Assembly: GCA_022750195.1 (NCBI GenBank)
Contig: JAKIWE010000001.1
Location: 990,672-1,054,671 of the forward strand
Reading direction: 5' to 3'
Source: Thermoplasmata archaeon
GTDB taxonomy: Archaea; Thermoplasmatota; Thermoplasmata; Lutacidiplasmatales; UBA184
DNA: 64,000 nt
Both the position numbers and the translations under genes were made by a program. Under the pieces are notes generated by a model. That model was not told where the DNA came from, did not search any database, and saw only the letters and a program-made list of their open reading frames with translations. Of this stretch, positions 7,634-15,835 are shown in pieces. How positions within the stretch are numbered: the stretch's first letter is position 1; each line of letters starts with the position of its first letter.

Positions 7634-9790
7634 ATGACCTCCTACCAGCAACCCCGGTGCGGCGCACCGGGCCTCGTTTTCGCTTCTCGACGCTCGGTCG
7701 CCCCGCGGACGTGGCTGGGGGTTGCCTTCGTCGTGGCGTTGTTCCTCGCGCCCCTCGGGGTAGAGTTCTCGCCGCACTCGGCGGGCGCACCGACTCTGGG
7801 CATCCCCCGCCACGCTCCGGCCGTCCTCGAACTCGGCCACATCTGGCCGACGACGCGCGGATCTTCGGCGGTTCCCCATCCCTCCGGGGTCACCCCGTAC
7901 GCCTTCCACACGAACGAGCCGTCGCCGGCCGGCCTGACGGACTACGGGGTGGACGCCTCCCAGAACCCGTACTCGTACACGACCCCGATCTTCCAGGGGA
8001 CCGCCTCCATCCGGAGCCTCCAGACGTATCTCTCGGGCGGTGGCTCGTCGACGTACGTGATGACGTTCCAGCTGAACGTCGTCGTCCAGTTCACGAGCGG
8101 GCCGAACGAGCTTGACTACTGGATCCAGGACGTGGCCGACGTTGATACGTCGGCGAACCAGATCGCCTTCCTCGACAATGTCTGGAACCTATCCTCCTCC
8201 AGCGGACAGCTCGGTTCCGGGGACGTCTCCGGCAACGGCTCGGTCAACCAGCTCGGTTCGATGACGTGGTACGCCGCCGGGGCCTCCGCGAGCCTCCCCG
8301 GCAACTTGGCTACCCTGACCTACCCGGCGACCGTCGCGGAGCGGGTCGTTTCGAGCGAGGTCGCGGGCCTGCCGCGCGTCGCCTTCGAGTACAACGACGG
8401 CTTCGGCTGGGTCACGTACGACAACGTGACGTTTCACAGCGCCCGCGGTTTCGTCGACCAGGGTTTCTACGTCACGGGCTGGCGCTACACTCCCCTCGGG
8501 ATCTTCTTCGACGCGGAGTTCGACTTCACCGGGCCCTCCGCGGGCGGAGCGGCGTCCACGGACGTCCGGTCCGACCTGAACGTCTCGCTGGACCGGTGGA
8601 ACGGACACAACTTCGAGGCTGTGCCGAACGCCTACAACTTCGGCAGCAACACGGGCGAGCTCCTCCAGAACTTCGTCTCCTCGCCGACCTCCAGCCCGCT
8701 CGATGGGACGCTCGCCGGGCACGAGGTCAACGGGAGCGGCAGCCTCGCGCTTCTCTACGACACCCGCAACGTCTCCGACTTGAACGCCTCGGTCCCGTCG
8801 GTTCCGTCCGGCACGCTGTACATCAACGGGACACCGCACCCGTACGTCGGAAGCGATGTGAACGTCACCCTCGGGCCCGGTAGCTATTTCGTGCAACTCG
8901 CCGGCGCGGGCGGCATCGTCACCTCGCTCAACGTCACGCTCCGCCCGGGACAGTACGTCGGCATCGTCCTGGCGCGGCCGCAGTACTACGTCGCCTCGTT
9001 CGTGGCCGTCGGGCTCCCGGGGGGGACGGCGTGGTCGGTGACCGCCAACGGCGTCCGTCAGGGCGGAACCTCGTTCACGATCGCGTTCAACGAGACGAAC
9101 GGCACCTATCCGTACACCGTAGGCGCCGTGCCCGGCTACTTCGCCGACGCCTGGTCCGGGACCGTCACGGTGCTCGGGAACGCGGAAAGGATCGTGAACT
9201 TCAGCGCGTTCCTCTTTGCCGTCGATTTTGTCAGTGAGAACCGCCCGTCGAGCCTTCCTTGGATGGTCTCTATCGGAAGTGCGGTCGCGAACGGGTCGGT
9301 CGGGACGCTCGTTCTGGAGGAGCCGAACGGGAGCTACTCGTTCACCGTCCTCACCTCGAACCTGTACATTGTCACCCCCTCCAGCTCGACCGTGGACGTG
9401 GCCGGGGCCCCGGGCGGCTCGTCGATCGCGTTCTCACTGCGGCCGGGGTACCTCCAAGGTACCATCGACCCGATAGCCGCCGAAGTTCAGGTCGACGGAG
9501 CTCCGATCGACGCCTCCGGAGGAGCGTTCAACCTCTCCCTCCTTCCGGGCCCGCACGCCGTCGAAGCGACCGCCGACGGCTACCTCGCGTTCTTCGCGAA
9601 CGAGAGCGTCACAGCGGGCAACGGCACGTTCGTTCCGATCGTCCTCGAAGCGGCGCCGACCGGTTCTACGTCCGGCTCCTCCGGTTCCCTCCCGCCGTGG
9701 GCGCTTCTCGGGATCGGCCTCGCGGTGGCGGCCGCCGTCGTGATCGTGGGGGTCGCCTACGTCATCTCCCGGCGTCCCGGTCGTCGGTAA
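7634..9790 (+). CDS. Thermopsin-family (A5) protease with PEGA-like repeats and C-terminal anchor
   Basis: A 718-residue exported protein. A signal-like segment lies at about 30-55. The region at about 95-330 has thermopsin-family features: NPYSYTTPIFQG, LQTYLSGG, YWIQDVADVD and IAFLDNVWN. Thermopsins are acid proteases of archaeal surfaces. Residues about 395-680 are short beta repeats of the PEGA/carboxypeptidase-regulatory kind with many N-x-S/T sequons. The end is a transmembrane helix (about 690-712) followed by RRPGRR, so the protein should face outwards on a C-terminal anchor. Catalytic residues of A5 enzymes are poorly defined, so activity is inferred from the family. Confidence 0.8.
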   Translation: MTSYQQPRCGAPGLVFASRRSVAPRTWLGVAFVVALFLAPLGVEFSPHSAGAPTLGIPRHAPAVLELGHIWPTTRGSSAVPHPSGVTPYAFHTNEPSPAGLTDYGVDASQNPYSYTTPIFQGTASIRSLQTYLSGGGSSTYVMTFQLNVVVQFTSGPNELDYWIQDVADVDTSANQIAFLDNVWNLSSSSGQLGSGDVSGNGSVNQLGSMTWYAAGASASLPGNLATLTYPATVAERVVSSEVAGLPRVAFEYNDGFGWVTYDNVTFHSARGFVDQGFYVTGWRYTPLGIFFDAEFDFTGPSAGGAASTDVRSDLNVSLDRWNGHNFEAVPNAYNFGSNTGELLQNFVSSPTSSPLDGTLAGHEVNGSGSLALLYDTRNVSDLNASVPSVPSGTLYINGTPHPYVGSDVNVTLGPGSYFVQLAGAGGIVTSLNVTLRPGQYVGIVLARPQYYVASFVAVGLPGGTAWSVTANGVRQGGTSFTIAFNETNGTYPYTVGAVPGYFADAWSGTVTVLGNAERIVNFSAFLFAVDFVSENRPSSLPWMVSIGSAVANGSVGTLVLEEPNGSYSFTVLTSNLYIVTPSSSTVDVAGAPGGSSIAFSLRPGYLQGTIDPIAAEVQVDGAPIDASGGAFNLSLLPGPHAVEATADGYLAFFANESVTAGNGTFVPIVLEAAPTGSTSGSSGSLPPWALLGIGLAVAAAVVIVGVAYVISRRPGRR

Positions 9791-9834
9791 GGCCCCCGCC
9801 GCGCGCCGAGAACACGGTGGGAGCCGTCGCCGGG

Positions 9835-9842
9835 TATACATA
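9835..9842 (+). promoter_or_regulatory. TATA box of the peroxiredoxin gene
   Basis: TATACATA lies 30-37 nt before the ATG at 9872. With archaeal spacing of about 26 nt from TATA to start site, transcription would begin within a few bases of the start codon, so the mRNA is probably leaderless or nearly so. Confidence 0.6.
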
Positions 9843-9871
9843 GGCGGGCCCCGCTGTTCACGCCACCGACC

Positions 9872-10375
9872 ATGACCAAGCTCGGCGACCCGGCGCCGGA
9901 GATCGTCGGTACGACCGCCGACGGTCGACCGTTCCGCCTCTCCGAGTGGCGGGGGAGCCACGTCGTGCTGTACTTCTATCCCAAAGCGTTCACGCGCGGT
10001 TGCGCGTCGGAAACGCGGGGTTTCTCCGCGATCTACCCGGAACTTCGTCAGCGCAACGTGCAGCTGGCCGGGATCAGCGTCGACGCGCCGGAGACGCAAC
10101 GGCGGTTCGCCGACGAGTGCCGGGCCGACTTCCCGATGATCCCGGACCGCGCCAAGGAGATCGCCCGGTCGTACGGGATCCTCGGGTTGATCGGACTCGC
10201 GAAACGAGTGACCTTCGTCATCGGCCCCGACGGACGGGTGATCGACCTGGTCCAATCGATCCTGCCCGACCCGCACCTGCGACGGGTCCGCGACACGCTC
10301 CTGGCGGGGAGGCTCGTCACTGGCCCCGATGGGTCGACCGCCTCGACCGGCGGTGCCTCGCATCCGTCGAGTTAG
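9872..10375 (+). CDS. Peroxiredoxin, BCP/PrxQ type
   Basis: A 167-residue thioredoxin-fold peroxidase. The peroxidatic Cys44 sits in AFTRGCASE; the usual FTPGCT has Arg for Pro. The BCP resolving cysteine five residues later is missing. Cys83 (DECRAD) sits where some PrxQ enzymes carry their resolving cysteine in helix alpha3, so an atypical 2-Cys mechanism is likely. It reduces hydroperoxides with electrons from thioredoxin-like donors. The stop TAG overlaps the TAA of the convergent UPF0200 gene, sharing four bases at 10372-10375. The last 20 residues are a low-complexity tail. Confidence 0.88.
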   Translation: MTKLGDPAPEIVGTTADGRPFRLSEWRGSHVVLYFYPKAFTRGCASETRGFSAIYPELRQRNVQLAGISVDAPETQRRFADECRADFPMIPDRAKEIARSYGILGLIGLAKRVTFVIGPDGRVIDLVQSILPDPHLRRVRDTLLAGRLVTGPDGSTASTGGASHPSS

Positions 10376-11016
10376 GTGCCGCCGGTGCTCTCGCCGCGGT
10401 CAAGCCAGGCCAAGAACGCCTGGACTTTGGCCGCCAACTCCTCGCGACTGCCTTCGTTAACGATGCGGTAGTCCGCCTGGGCCACCGCGTCGCCGGTGCC
10501 CCAGCCGGATTCGACCTGGTCGCGCCAATCGAAGCTCGCTCGGTCGTGCATGTCCCACGGAAGGCCCCGTGCGGCGAGCCTCTCGAACCGTAACTCCGGG
10601 CGAGCGAGGACGGCGAGGACCACGAATCGTGCGGGTACCGTCGCACGAAAGACCCGGGTCTCGTCGGCGGACTTGATCGAATCGACGACCACCGTGGCGT
10701 AGGCGTCGAGCGCGGCGAGCACTTTGGGGGAAGCACGGCGGGCGAGCGCCGCTGGTCCTTCGAGCTCGCGGAGCCGGGTGGCCTCCTCCCGGAGGCTCTG
10801 ATTCGTCACCGGGCGCCCGGCCCGGGCCAGCTCCTCCTCGACGATCGTGCGAAGGTGGATTGTCGTGCCGCGTCGATGCGCGAGGAGGAGCTCCTTCACT
10901 TCGCCCTTGCCGGCCCCTCCCAGACCGGCGAGGCCGATCACGACGGGGCCCTTGGCGGGAGCGTGGCGCCTCGTCCCCGACTCGTCGCTCCTGGTGGGGC
11001 CTGTAGAGTCCGGCAC
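10372..11016 (-). CDS. UPF0200 / dephospho-CoA kinase-like P-loop protein
   Basis: A 214-residue P-loop protein of the archaeal UPF0200 family. The Walker A-like loop is GLGGAGKGE, with Gly where Ser/Thr is usual. Other family features are VVVDSIKS, RFERLAARG, WDMHDRASFDWRD, a stretch matching the family ...WGxGxxIAxADYxIxNxGS pattern, and the helix KVQAFLAWL. Its reaction is not established; it resembles nucleotide and dephospho-CoA kinases. The start is GTG 11016. The first 22 residues are a polar extension before the domain. It overlaps the peroxiredoxin gene tail to tail. Confidence 0.78.
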   Translation of the reverse strand: MPDSTGPTRSDESGTRRHAPAKGPVVIGLAGLGGAGKGEVKELLLAHRRGTTIHLRTIVEEELARAGRPVTNQSLREEATRLRELEGPAALARRASPKVLAALDAYATVVVDSIKSADETRVFRATVPARFVVLAVLARPELRFERLAARGLPWDMHDRASFDWRDQVESGWGTGDAVAQADYRIVNEGSREELAAKVQAFLAWLDRGESTGGT

Positions 11017-11069
11017 TGCTACGCCGCCAGAATTGGAAGTTCATGTAGTTCCCGCCCCTGGCTCCTCCC

Positions 11070-11627
11070 ATGGAGGCGTCGCGACGCTTCTGCCGATTCC
11101 GCACCGGGGGTCGACCTGGCGGCGACCTGGAGCCGCTTCCCGGCGACGGGATGTGCCTCTCCGTGTTCCTCCTGCTCGCTCCGAAATCCGATACCACCAA
11201 GGTCCTCCTCGGGACGGTGCGCCCAGAGGCCCCCGGCTGGGTCTCCGCCGGCGCGATGGACGCTGGAAGGGCGGCGAAGAGCCGCGGACGGTGGATGCTC
11301 CCGTCGAGTCACCTGATGGTGTTCGAGTCCCCCGACGATGCCGCGAACAGGGTCGCTCGCGAACAGCTGGGGCTGGAGGGAATCCCCCTCCACCCACCGA
11401 AGATCGTCTCGGAGACCTACGGCAGAGAGTCGGGCGTAGATCCCCACTGGGACCTGCATTTCATCTACCGGGGGGTGGCGGCGGACGAGCCGCCTCGGTT
11501 CCCCGCCCTGTGGGAGCGGCTCGAGTACCTCGAACCACGGGCGCTGGATCCGACGAAGTTCGCCCGAAGCCATGGTGACATTCTCGAGCTCGCCGGTTCG
11601 GCCCTCGGACACACCCCGGGCGGATAG
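11070..11627 (+). CDS. NUDIX-like hydrolase, degenerate NUDIX box
   Basis: Up to 185 residues. The domain pattern (CLSVFLLL strand, KVLLGTV, SPDDAANRVAREQLGL, PHWDLHFIYRG, WERLEYLEP) follows NUDIX hydrolases. The box helix AANRVAREQLGL keeps RE but lacks the second glutamate pair of REVxEExG, so it may be inactive or may bind metal differently. The start is uncertain: ATG 11070, or ATG 11151, where domain similarity begins (MCLSVFLL). A TATA-like TTCATGTAG lies about 26 nt before 11070. Divergent from UPF0200 and convergent with the IF-2B-like gene. Confidence 0.6.
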   Translation: MEASRRFCRFRTGGRPGGDLEPLPGDGMCLSVFLLLAPKSDTTKVLLGTVRPEAPGWVSAGAMDAGRAAKSRGRWMLPSSHLMVFESPDDAANRVAREQLGLEGIPLHPPKIVSETYGRESGVDPHWDLHFIYRGVAADEPPRFPALWERLEYLEPRALDPTKFARSHGDILELAGSALGHTPGG

Positions 11628-11723
11628 GGGAACTGGCCTCGGGGCCGCCTCGCGGAGCGGCCGGAGCTTCCCGCTCGCGAAGTCGTTCGTCAGGGCTTCG
11701 TGCCGCGAGCGGTCGGAAGCCAC

Positions 11724-12587
11724 CTAGGAGGTGGATCGTCCGCGGCGTCGGCGGTGCGCCTCGTGGGCCACCTCCTCGCGGGTCCACCGTCCTGCGTCGG
11801 TCCAGTACTCACGGATCCGCCGGGCCAACGTCCTATCGAACAGCGGGGGTAACGCGTGCCGAGGTCGGTCGCGATCGGGGACGAGCTTGGAGAGGCCGGT
11901 CGCGACGATGAACGGCACGTGCCAACGGGCGGCCGATTCCGCGAGCGCCTGGGTGCCGATTTTGTGCGAGATCGATCCGTCTCGGAAGAGGCTGTCCGCC
12001 CCGACGAGGACGAGGTCGGCGGGGGCGACCGCCCTGTCCCGGAGTTCGTCCTCGACGCCGACGGCACGGACCCCGGCCGCCCGCAAAGCTCGGCCGAACC
12101 CGGCGCCTTCCCCGCCCGGAAGGCTTCGCAAGACGGAGACGCGGCTCGGCGCCGCCGCACCTTTGAGCGACGTTAGGACCCGGAAGAGCGTAGCACTTCG
12201 GCTCAGGGTAACGACCCTCGCGTGCGGGGGAAACAGGTCGCGCGCCACGCGGGCGATCGCGGGAGGCTCTCGGTCGATCCGTCGGAGGAGCTGGACGCAG
12301 TAGGACCGGACGTCGGCGAGGAGCTCCCCGGGGGGCGCTGTCCGGGCACGGAATCTGAGCTCAGAGCCCGCGACCACGAACAGACCCATGGCGGGCTGGA
12401 TCTCGGCGAGGAGCCGCCCCCACCGATCCACCGTGCTCCGCTGGGCCTCGTGGGACGACCTCGCAAGCATCAGGGTGCCCTCGCGGACCGTCTCTAGCGC
12501 GGCTCGAGCGAGATGGCTCGCACCGTGGCTCCGATCACGACCTAGGCGCGCGAGCACGAGACCCCAGCGGTCGCTCGGCTCGCTCAC
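11724..12587 (-). CDS. IF-2B/MtnA/ribose-1,5-bisphosphate isomerase-like protein
   Basis: A 287-residue member of the family that includes eIF2B regulatory subunits, MtnA and archaeal ribose-1,5-bisphosphate isomerase. The hallmark C-terminal stretch is clear: DLVLVGADSLFRDGSISHKIGT, the last part being the usual NKIGT with His for Asn, followed by VPFIVATGLSKLVP. The N-terminal half is helical. The family shares a sugar-phosphate or nucleotide pocket. Sequence alone does not separate a translation role from a sugar-phosphate role. It is the last gene of the sugar-phosphate operon run, 75 bp after the glucoamylase gene. Confidence 0.75.
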   Translation of the reverse strand: MSEPSDRWGLVLARLGRDRSHGASHLARAALETVREGTLMLARSSHEAQRSTVDRWGRLLAEIQPAMGLFVVAGSELRFRARTAPPGELLADVRSYCVQLLRRIDREPPAIARVARDLFPPHARVVTLSRSATLFRVLTSLKGAAAPSRVSVLRSLPGGEGAGFGRALRAAGVRAVGVEDELRDRAVAPADLVLVGADSLFRDGSISHKIGTQALAESAARWHVPFIVATGLSKLVPDRDRPRHALPPLFDRTLARRIREYWTDAGRWTREEVAHEAHRRRRGRSTS

Positions 12588-12662
12588 GGGGGCTCCGCCG
12601 AAGGCGACGGGGCCAGACGAGCGCTCGGCCCCCCGCGTCGCCTCCCCCTTCGGAGGCGACGG

Positions 12663-15059
12663 CTAAGGCTCCACGCGCACAGCGTAGTCCTTCCCTTCCC
12701 AACTCCCGCGGCGGGGCCAGAAGAAGGTGAACGTGAGGGTGCTCTGCTCTCGTTCGCCCAGCCCCAAGTCAACGAACTCAAGTCCGAGCGCGGTGGAGGT
12801 CGACTCAACGTCGTCCACCGTGCCCCAACCGTCTCGGCTGACGTGGAGACGGAACGGCTCGGTGTTGAGAATTCGCAACCGCCCTCCGGCGTGGGCGATC
12901 GACGGTTGTCGGTTCATCTTCCAGATTTCGATCCGCTCCCGCGCCAGCCGACCGTCGCGGTAGCGCGCCGCGACCTCGGGGATGCAGCCAACGATCTCGC
13001 GGTCGTCGATCGACCGGAGCAATTTCAGGTACTCGGAGTGGGCCCAGAGGAGGGGCATGGCGGCGCCGGTGGGACGCCCCAATTGGAAGTGGCGGCCGGG
13101 GCTAGCCGGAAGGTCCCATACCTGTTCCGGCAAGAGCCCCGTCTCGCAGGCGAACCGTTCGAGGGCTCGGACGTACAGGGTAGGATCGTGCCCCGCCGCG
13201 AGCTCGTACAGCCCGCGTTCTCCCGTGAGCAGGGGCCAGGCCCGCCCCACGCCGAACCCGAGGTAAGGGCCCCCGTCGGCCTGTTCTCCGTAGCCGTCGT
13301 GATTGTACCGGTGCCACACCGGCCCGAACGGGGTCTCCACTTTCAGGAGTCGGTCGACGAGGCGGAGCGAGTCAACGATCACCGGGTCGTCGGGGGCGCG
13401 GATCCCGTACCGGACCAGCTCGAGGAATCCGGGGTCGATGATCTCCTTCGCCGGAAAGACGTTGGGCGACCCCGGAGGGAGGTTCGGGAGCTCGACGGTC
13501 CCCGTCTCCGGGTCCTCGTCCGGACGCGGGTCGTCGAGACGGACGGGACGGATTCGAATGTAGTGCCGGCGGATCGACGGGTCGAGCGTCCCGTGGTTCG
13601 TCACTGTCCAGACGTCGACGTGGCTCTCGAGGAAGTCGGCGTAGTCGAGGAGGAACCGCTCGGTGGCCCGGTCGCCGCGGTCCCTCGCGAAGACGCTCGC
13701 GGCGACGAGCGCCGCGATGTTCGCGGCGAGGGTGGACGGAGAGTAGCCGCTCAGCTCCTCCCACCGCTCCTGCTGCGTCGCGGGACCCCGGTCGATGAGG
13801 AACCGCGCCGCCCGCAGGATCATCGGGTACGGGTCGAAATGTTGGAGCGCTTGGTCGAGGCGGAGGCGGTGGGCGAGGAGGATCGGGAAGGAGACCTCAT
13901 CGAGCTGGACCCCGCGCCAGTACGCGTGCCCGTCCAACCAGAAGTTCTGCGGGAAGCCGCCGTCCCACTGCTGGGCGGCGGCGAGATAGATGAGCGCTCG
14001 GAGCGGCGTCTCGAGGTTCCCGGCGGAGACCAGACCGAGCGCCGTCTTCGCGAGGTCCCGCGTCCATACGAGGTGGTACCCGCCCCGGTCGTCGTCGCCT
14101 TTCGCGTTCCCCCAAGGGATCGAGAGCGAGGCGATGAACGCCCCGGGGAACGTCTTGTCCTCGTGGCCGACCAGGAGCGAGTAGCTCGCGTGGTAGAGGT
14201 TCCCGTGGTCGTGGCTGCGGGCGTCGAGCGGACGGATCCGTTGGCACGCCCGGTCCCACTGCAGGAGGAAACGCCGACGTAAGGCGTCGTAGGGAGTACC
14301 GAGGCTCTGGAGCAGCGTCGCCACGGCGCTCTCGAGGCTCTGCCCGAAGGCGAGCGCGAGCGTGAACTCACTTTCGGGCGGGACGGCGAGCTCCGCGGTG
14401 AGGGCGAGATTGCCGTCGAGCGCCCGGTCGAACTCCCAATCGAGCCGGTAGTTCTCCGCGAGGTCGGTCCATCCGTCGCTCCGTCCGACGTACCCGACCG
14501 AGAGGCGGGGGAGCGGCACGTCCGCGCCCAGCGCCAACCAGGTGCCGTGTCGTTCGGCGACGAGGATGCTCCGGTCGGCGAGCTCGACGACGTACCCGTT
14601 GTTGCCCGCGCCGCCGACGTCCAGGTGCGGGGCGAGCAAGGCGTAGAGGTGGAGCGGCGTCGGGAGACCCGGCCGGGGCCGGAAGGCGGTGCGGAGGAGC
14701 ACCGAGGGAAGGTGGGGATGGGCGATCACCTCCTTGGTGAGCGTATACCGATCCTCGGGATCGGCCGAGGTGACGCGGTACCCGAGGGCATGGTCGCCGA
14801 TCCGCTCGACGCGGCCGTTGAGGTGTCGCTTCTCTTCGTGGAAAAGGGCCTGCCCGTCCGAGACCAGGTACTGGAGATCCCGGATCTGCGGGTGGTCGAT
14901 CAGCGGGAAGTAGACCTCGGTCACGATGCCCCGCTGGAGGGTGAACCAGACCCGGCTGTCCGCCGAGTAGCTCGTCCCGACGCCCTGTTTGTCGCCGGCG
15001 CTCCAGCGCGGAGGGATCCCCGGGGCGCCGAAGGCGTCGTTGGTGCCGCGGAATCTCAT
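12663..15059 (-). CDS. GH15 glucoamylase/glucodextranase
   Basis: A 798-residue glycoside hydrolase. The N-terminal beta-sandwich of the glucodextranase type (GAPGIPPRW, GVGTSYS, SRVWFTL, EVYFPLIDH) covers about 1-270. The (alpha/alpha)6 barrel follows, with the catalytic acid in QLDEVSFP and the catalytic base region in GYGEQADGG...LLTGERG. Such enzymes release glucose from chain ends of starch or glycogen. There is no clear signal peptide, so a cytoplasmic role in using stored glucan is likely. Its ATG overlaps the TGA of pgl (ATGA at 15059-15056), so it is translationally coupled to the pentose phosphate genes. C-terminal residues include a further beta domain. Confidence 0.9.
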   Translation of the reverse strand: MRFRGTNDAFGAPGIPPRWSAGDKQGVGTSYSADSRVWFTLQRGIVTEVYFPLIDHPQIRDLQYLVSDGQALFHEEKRHLNGRVERIGDHALGYRVTSADPEDRYTLTKEVIAHPHLPSVLLRTAFRPRPGLPTPLHLYALLAPHLDVGGAGNNGYVVELADRSILVAERHGTWLALGADVPLPRLSVGYVGRSDGWTDLAENYRLDWEFDRALDGNLALTAELAVPPESEFTLALAFGQSLESAVATLLQSLGTPYDALRRRFLLQWDRACQRIRPLDARSHDHGNLYHASYSLLVGHEDKTFPGAFIASLSIPWGNAKGDDDRGGYHLVWTRDLAKTALGLVSAGNLETPLRALIYLAAAQQWDGGFPQNFWLDGHAYWRGVQLDEVSFPILLAHRLRLDQALQHFDPYPMILRAARFLIDRGPATQQERWEELSGYSPSTLAANIAALVAASVFARDRGDRATERFLLDYADFLESHVDVWTVTNHGTLDPSIRRHYIRIRPVRLDDPRPDEDPETGTVELPNLPPGSPNVFPAKEIIDPGFLELVRYGIRAPDDPVIVDSLRLVDRLLKVETPFGPVWHRYNHDGYGEQADGGPYLGFGVGRAWPLLTGERGLYELAAGHDPTLYVRALERFACETGLLPEQVWDLPASPGRHFQLGRPTGAAMPLLWAHSEYLKLLRSIDDREIVGCIPEVAARYRDGRLARERIEIWKMNRQPSIAHAGGRLRILNTEPFRLHVSRDGWGTVDDVESTSTALGLEFVDLGLGEREQSTLTFTFFWPRRGSWEGKDYAVRVEP

Positions 15060-15835
15060 GCGACGCCGGGCTCCGACGTCGCCGAGCGATCGACGCCGGG
15101 CAGCCCCTCGGCGGCGGCGGTGTCGAGGAAGACGCGTCGTTCCTCGTGGGCCTGGACCCGAGCCGCCGGTAGCGGGGGCTCCGGGCTGGGCAGGAGCACG
15201 CGCCGAACGATCTCGCGTTTCGCAGCCCCGGCCGCGATCAGGTAGACCTCTCGACTCGCGGAAAGGGCGGGCAGCGTCATCGAGAGGCGAGGGACGGTCG
15301 GCTCCCACGCGGGGGTCGGTTCGACGAGCGTCCAGCGGTTCGTGACGTCGAGCGAAGGTCGGCCCGGGAACAGCGAGGCGGTGTGTCCGTCCGGACCGAT
15401 GCCCAGGATCGCGACGTCAAAGAGAGGCGCCGCGGGAGGAAACGAGCCGGCGGAGAGTCCTCGAAGCGTCTCCTCCAATTCGTCGGCGGCGCTGGCCGGC
15501 GCGGCGAGCTCGCCCATCCAGCGGTGCACGTGGTCTCCTGGGATCGGGACGCGGGCGACGAACGTGCGGAACGCCGAGCCGAAGTTGCTCCGGGGATCCT
15601 CCGGGGGGACACACCGCTCGTCCCCCCAGAACAGCTCGGTCTCGGACCACGGGATCTCCCCCACCCCGGGGCCGGCCAGCCATCGGAAGAGGGGCAGAGG
15701 GGACGAGCCGCCCGGAAGGACGACGCGGAACCGGCCGCCCCGCGCGACCGAACGGCGGGCCGCCTCGGCGAGGCTGAGCCCCACGCGCGGTCCCAGCGCC
15801 TCCGCGTCGCGGACCACCTCGATGCGCGTTCTCAC
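15056..15835 (-). CDS. pgl: 6-phosphogluconolactonase
   Basis: A 259-residue protein of the bacterial SOL/DevB-type family. It hydrolyses 6-phosphogluconolactone to 6-phosphogluconate. Motifs: LPGGSSPLPLFRWL for phosphate binding, ELFWGDERCVPPEDPRSN, LGIGPDGHTASLFPG with the catalytic His, and a C-terminal AAGAAKREIV. The start is GTG 15835, which overlaps the TGA of zwf (GTGA), and its own TGA overlaps the next ATG. This coupling between G6P dehydrogenase and the lactonase fits joint function. It follows Zwf in the pathway as well as on the map. Confidence 0.92.
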   Translation of the reverse strand: MRTRIEVVRDAEALGPRVGLSLAEAARRSVARGGRFRVVLPGGSSPLPLFRWLAGPGVGEIPWSETELFWGDERCVPPEDPRSNFGSAFRTFVARVPIPGDHVHRWMGELAAPASAADELEETLRGLSAGSFPPAAPLFDVAILGIGPDGHTASLFPGRPSLDVTNRWTLVEPTPAWEPTVPRLSMTLPALSASREVYLIAAGAAKREIVRRVLLPSPEPPLPAARVQAHEERRVFLDTAAAEGLPGVDRSATSEPGVA

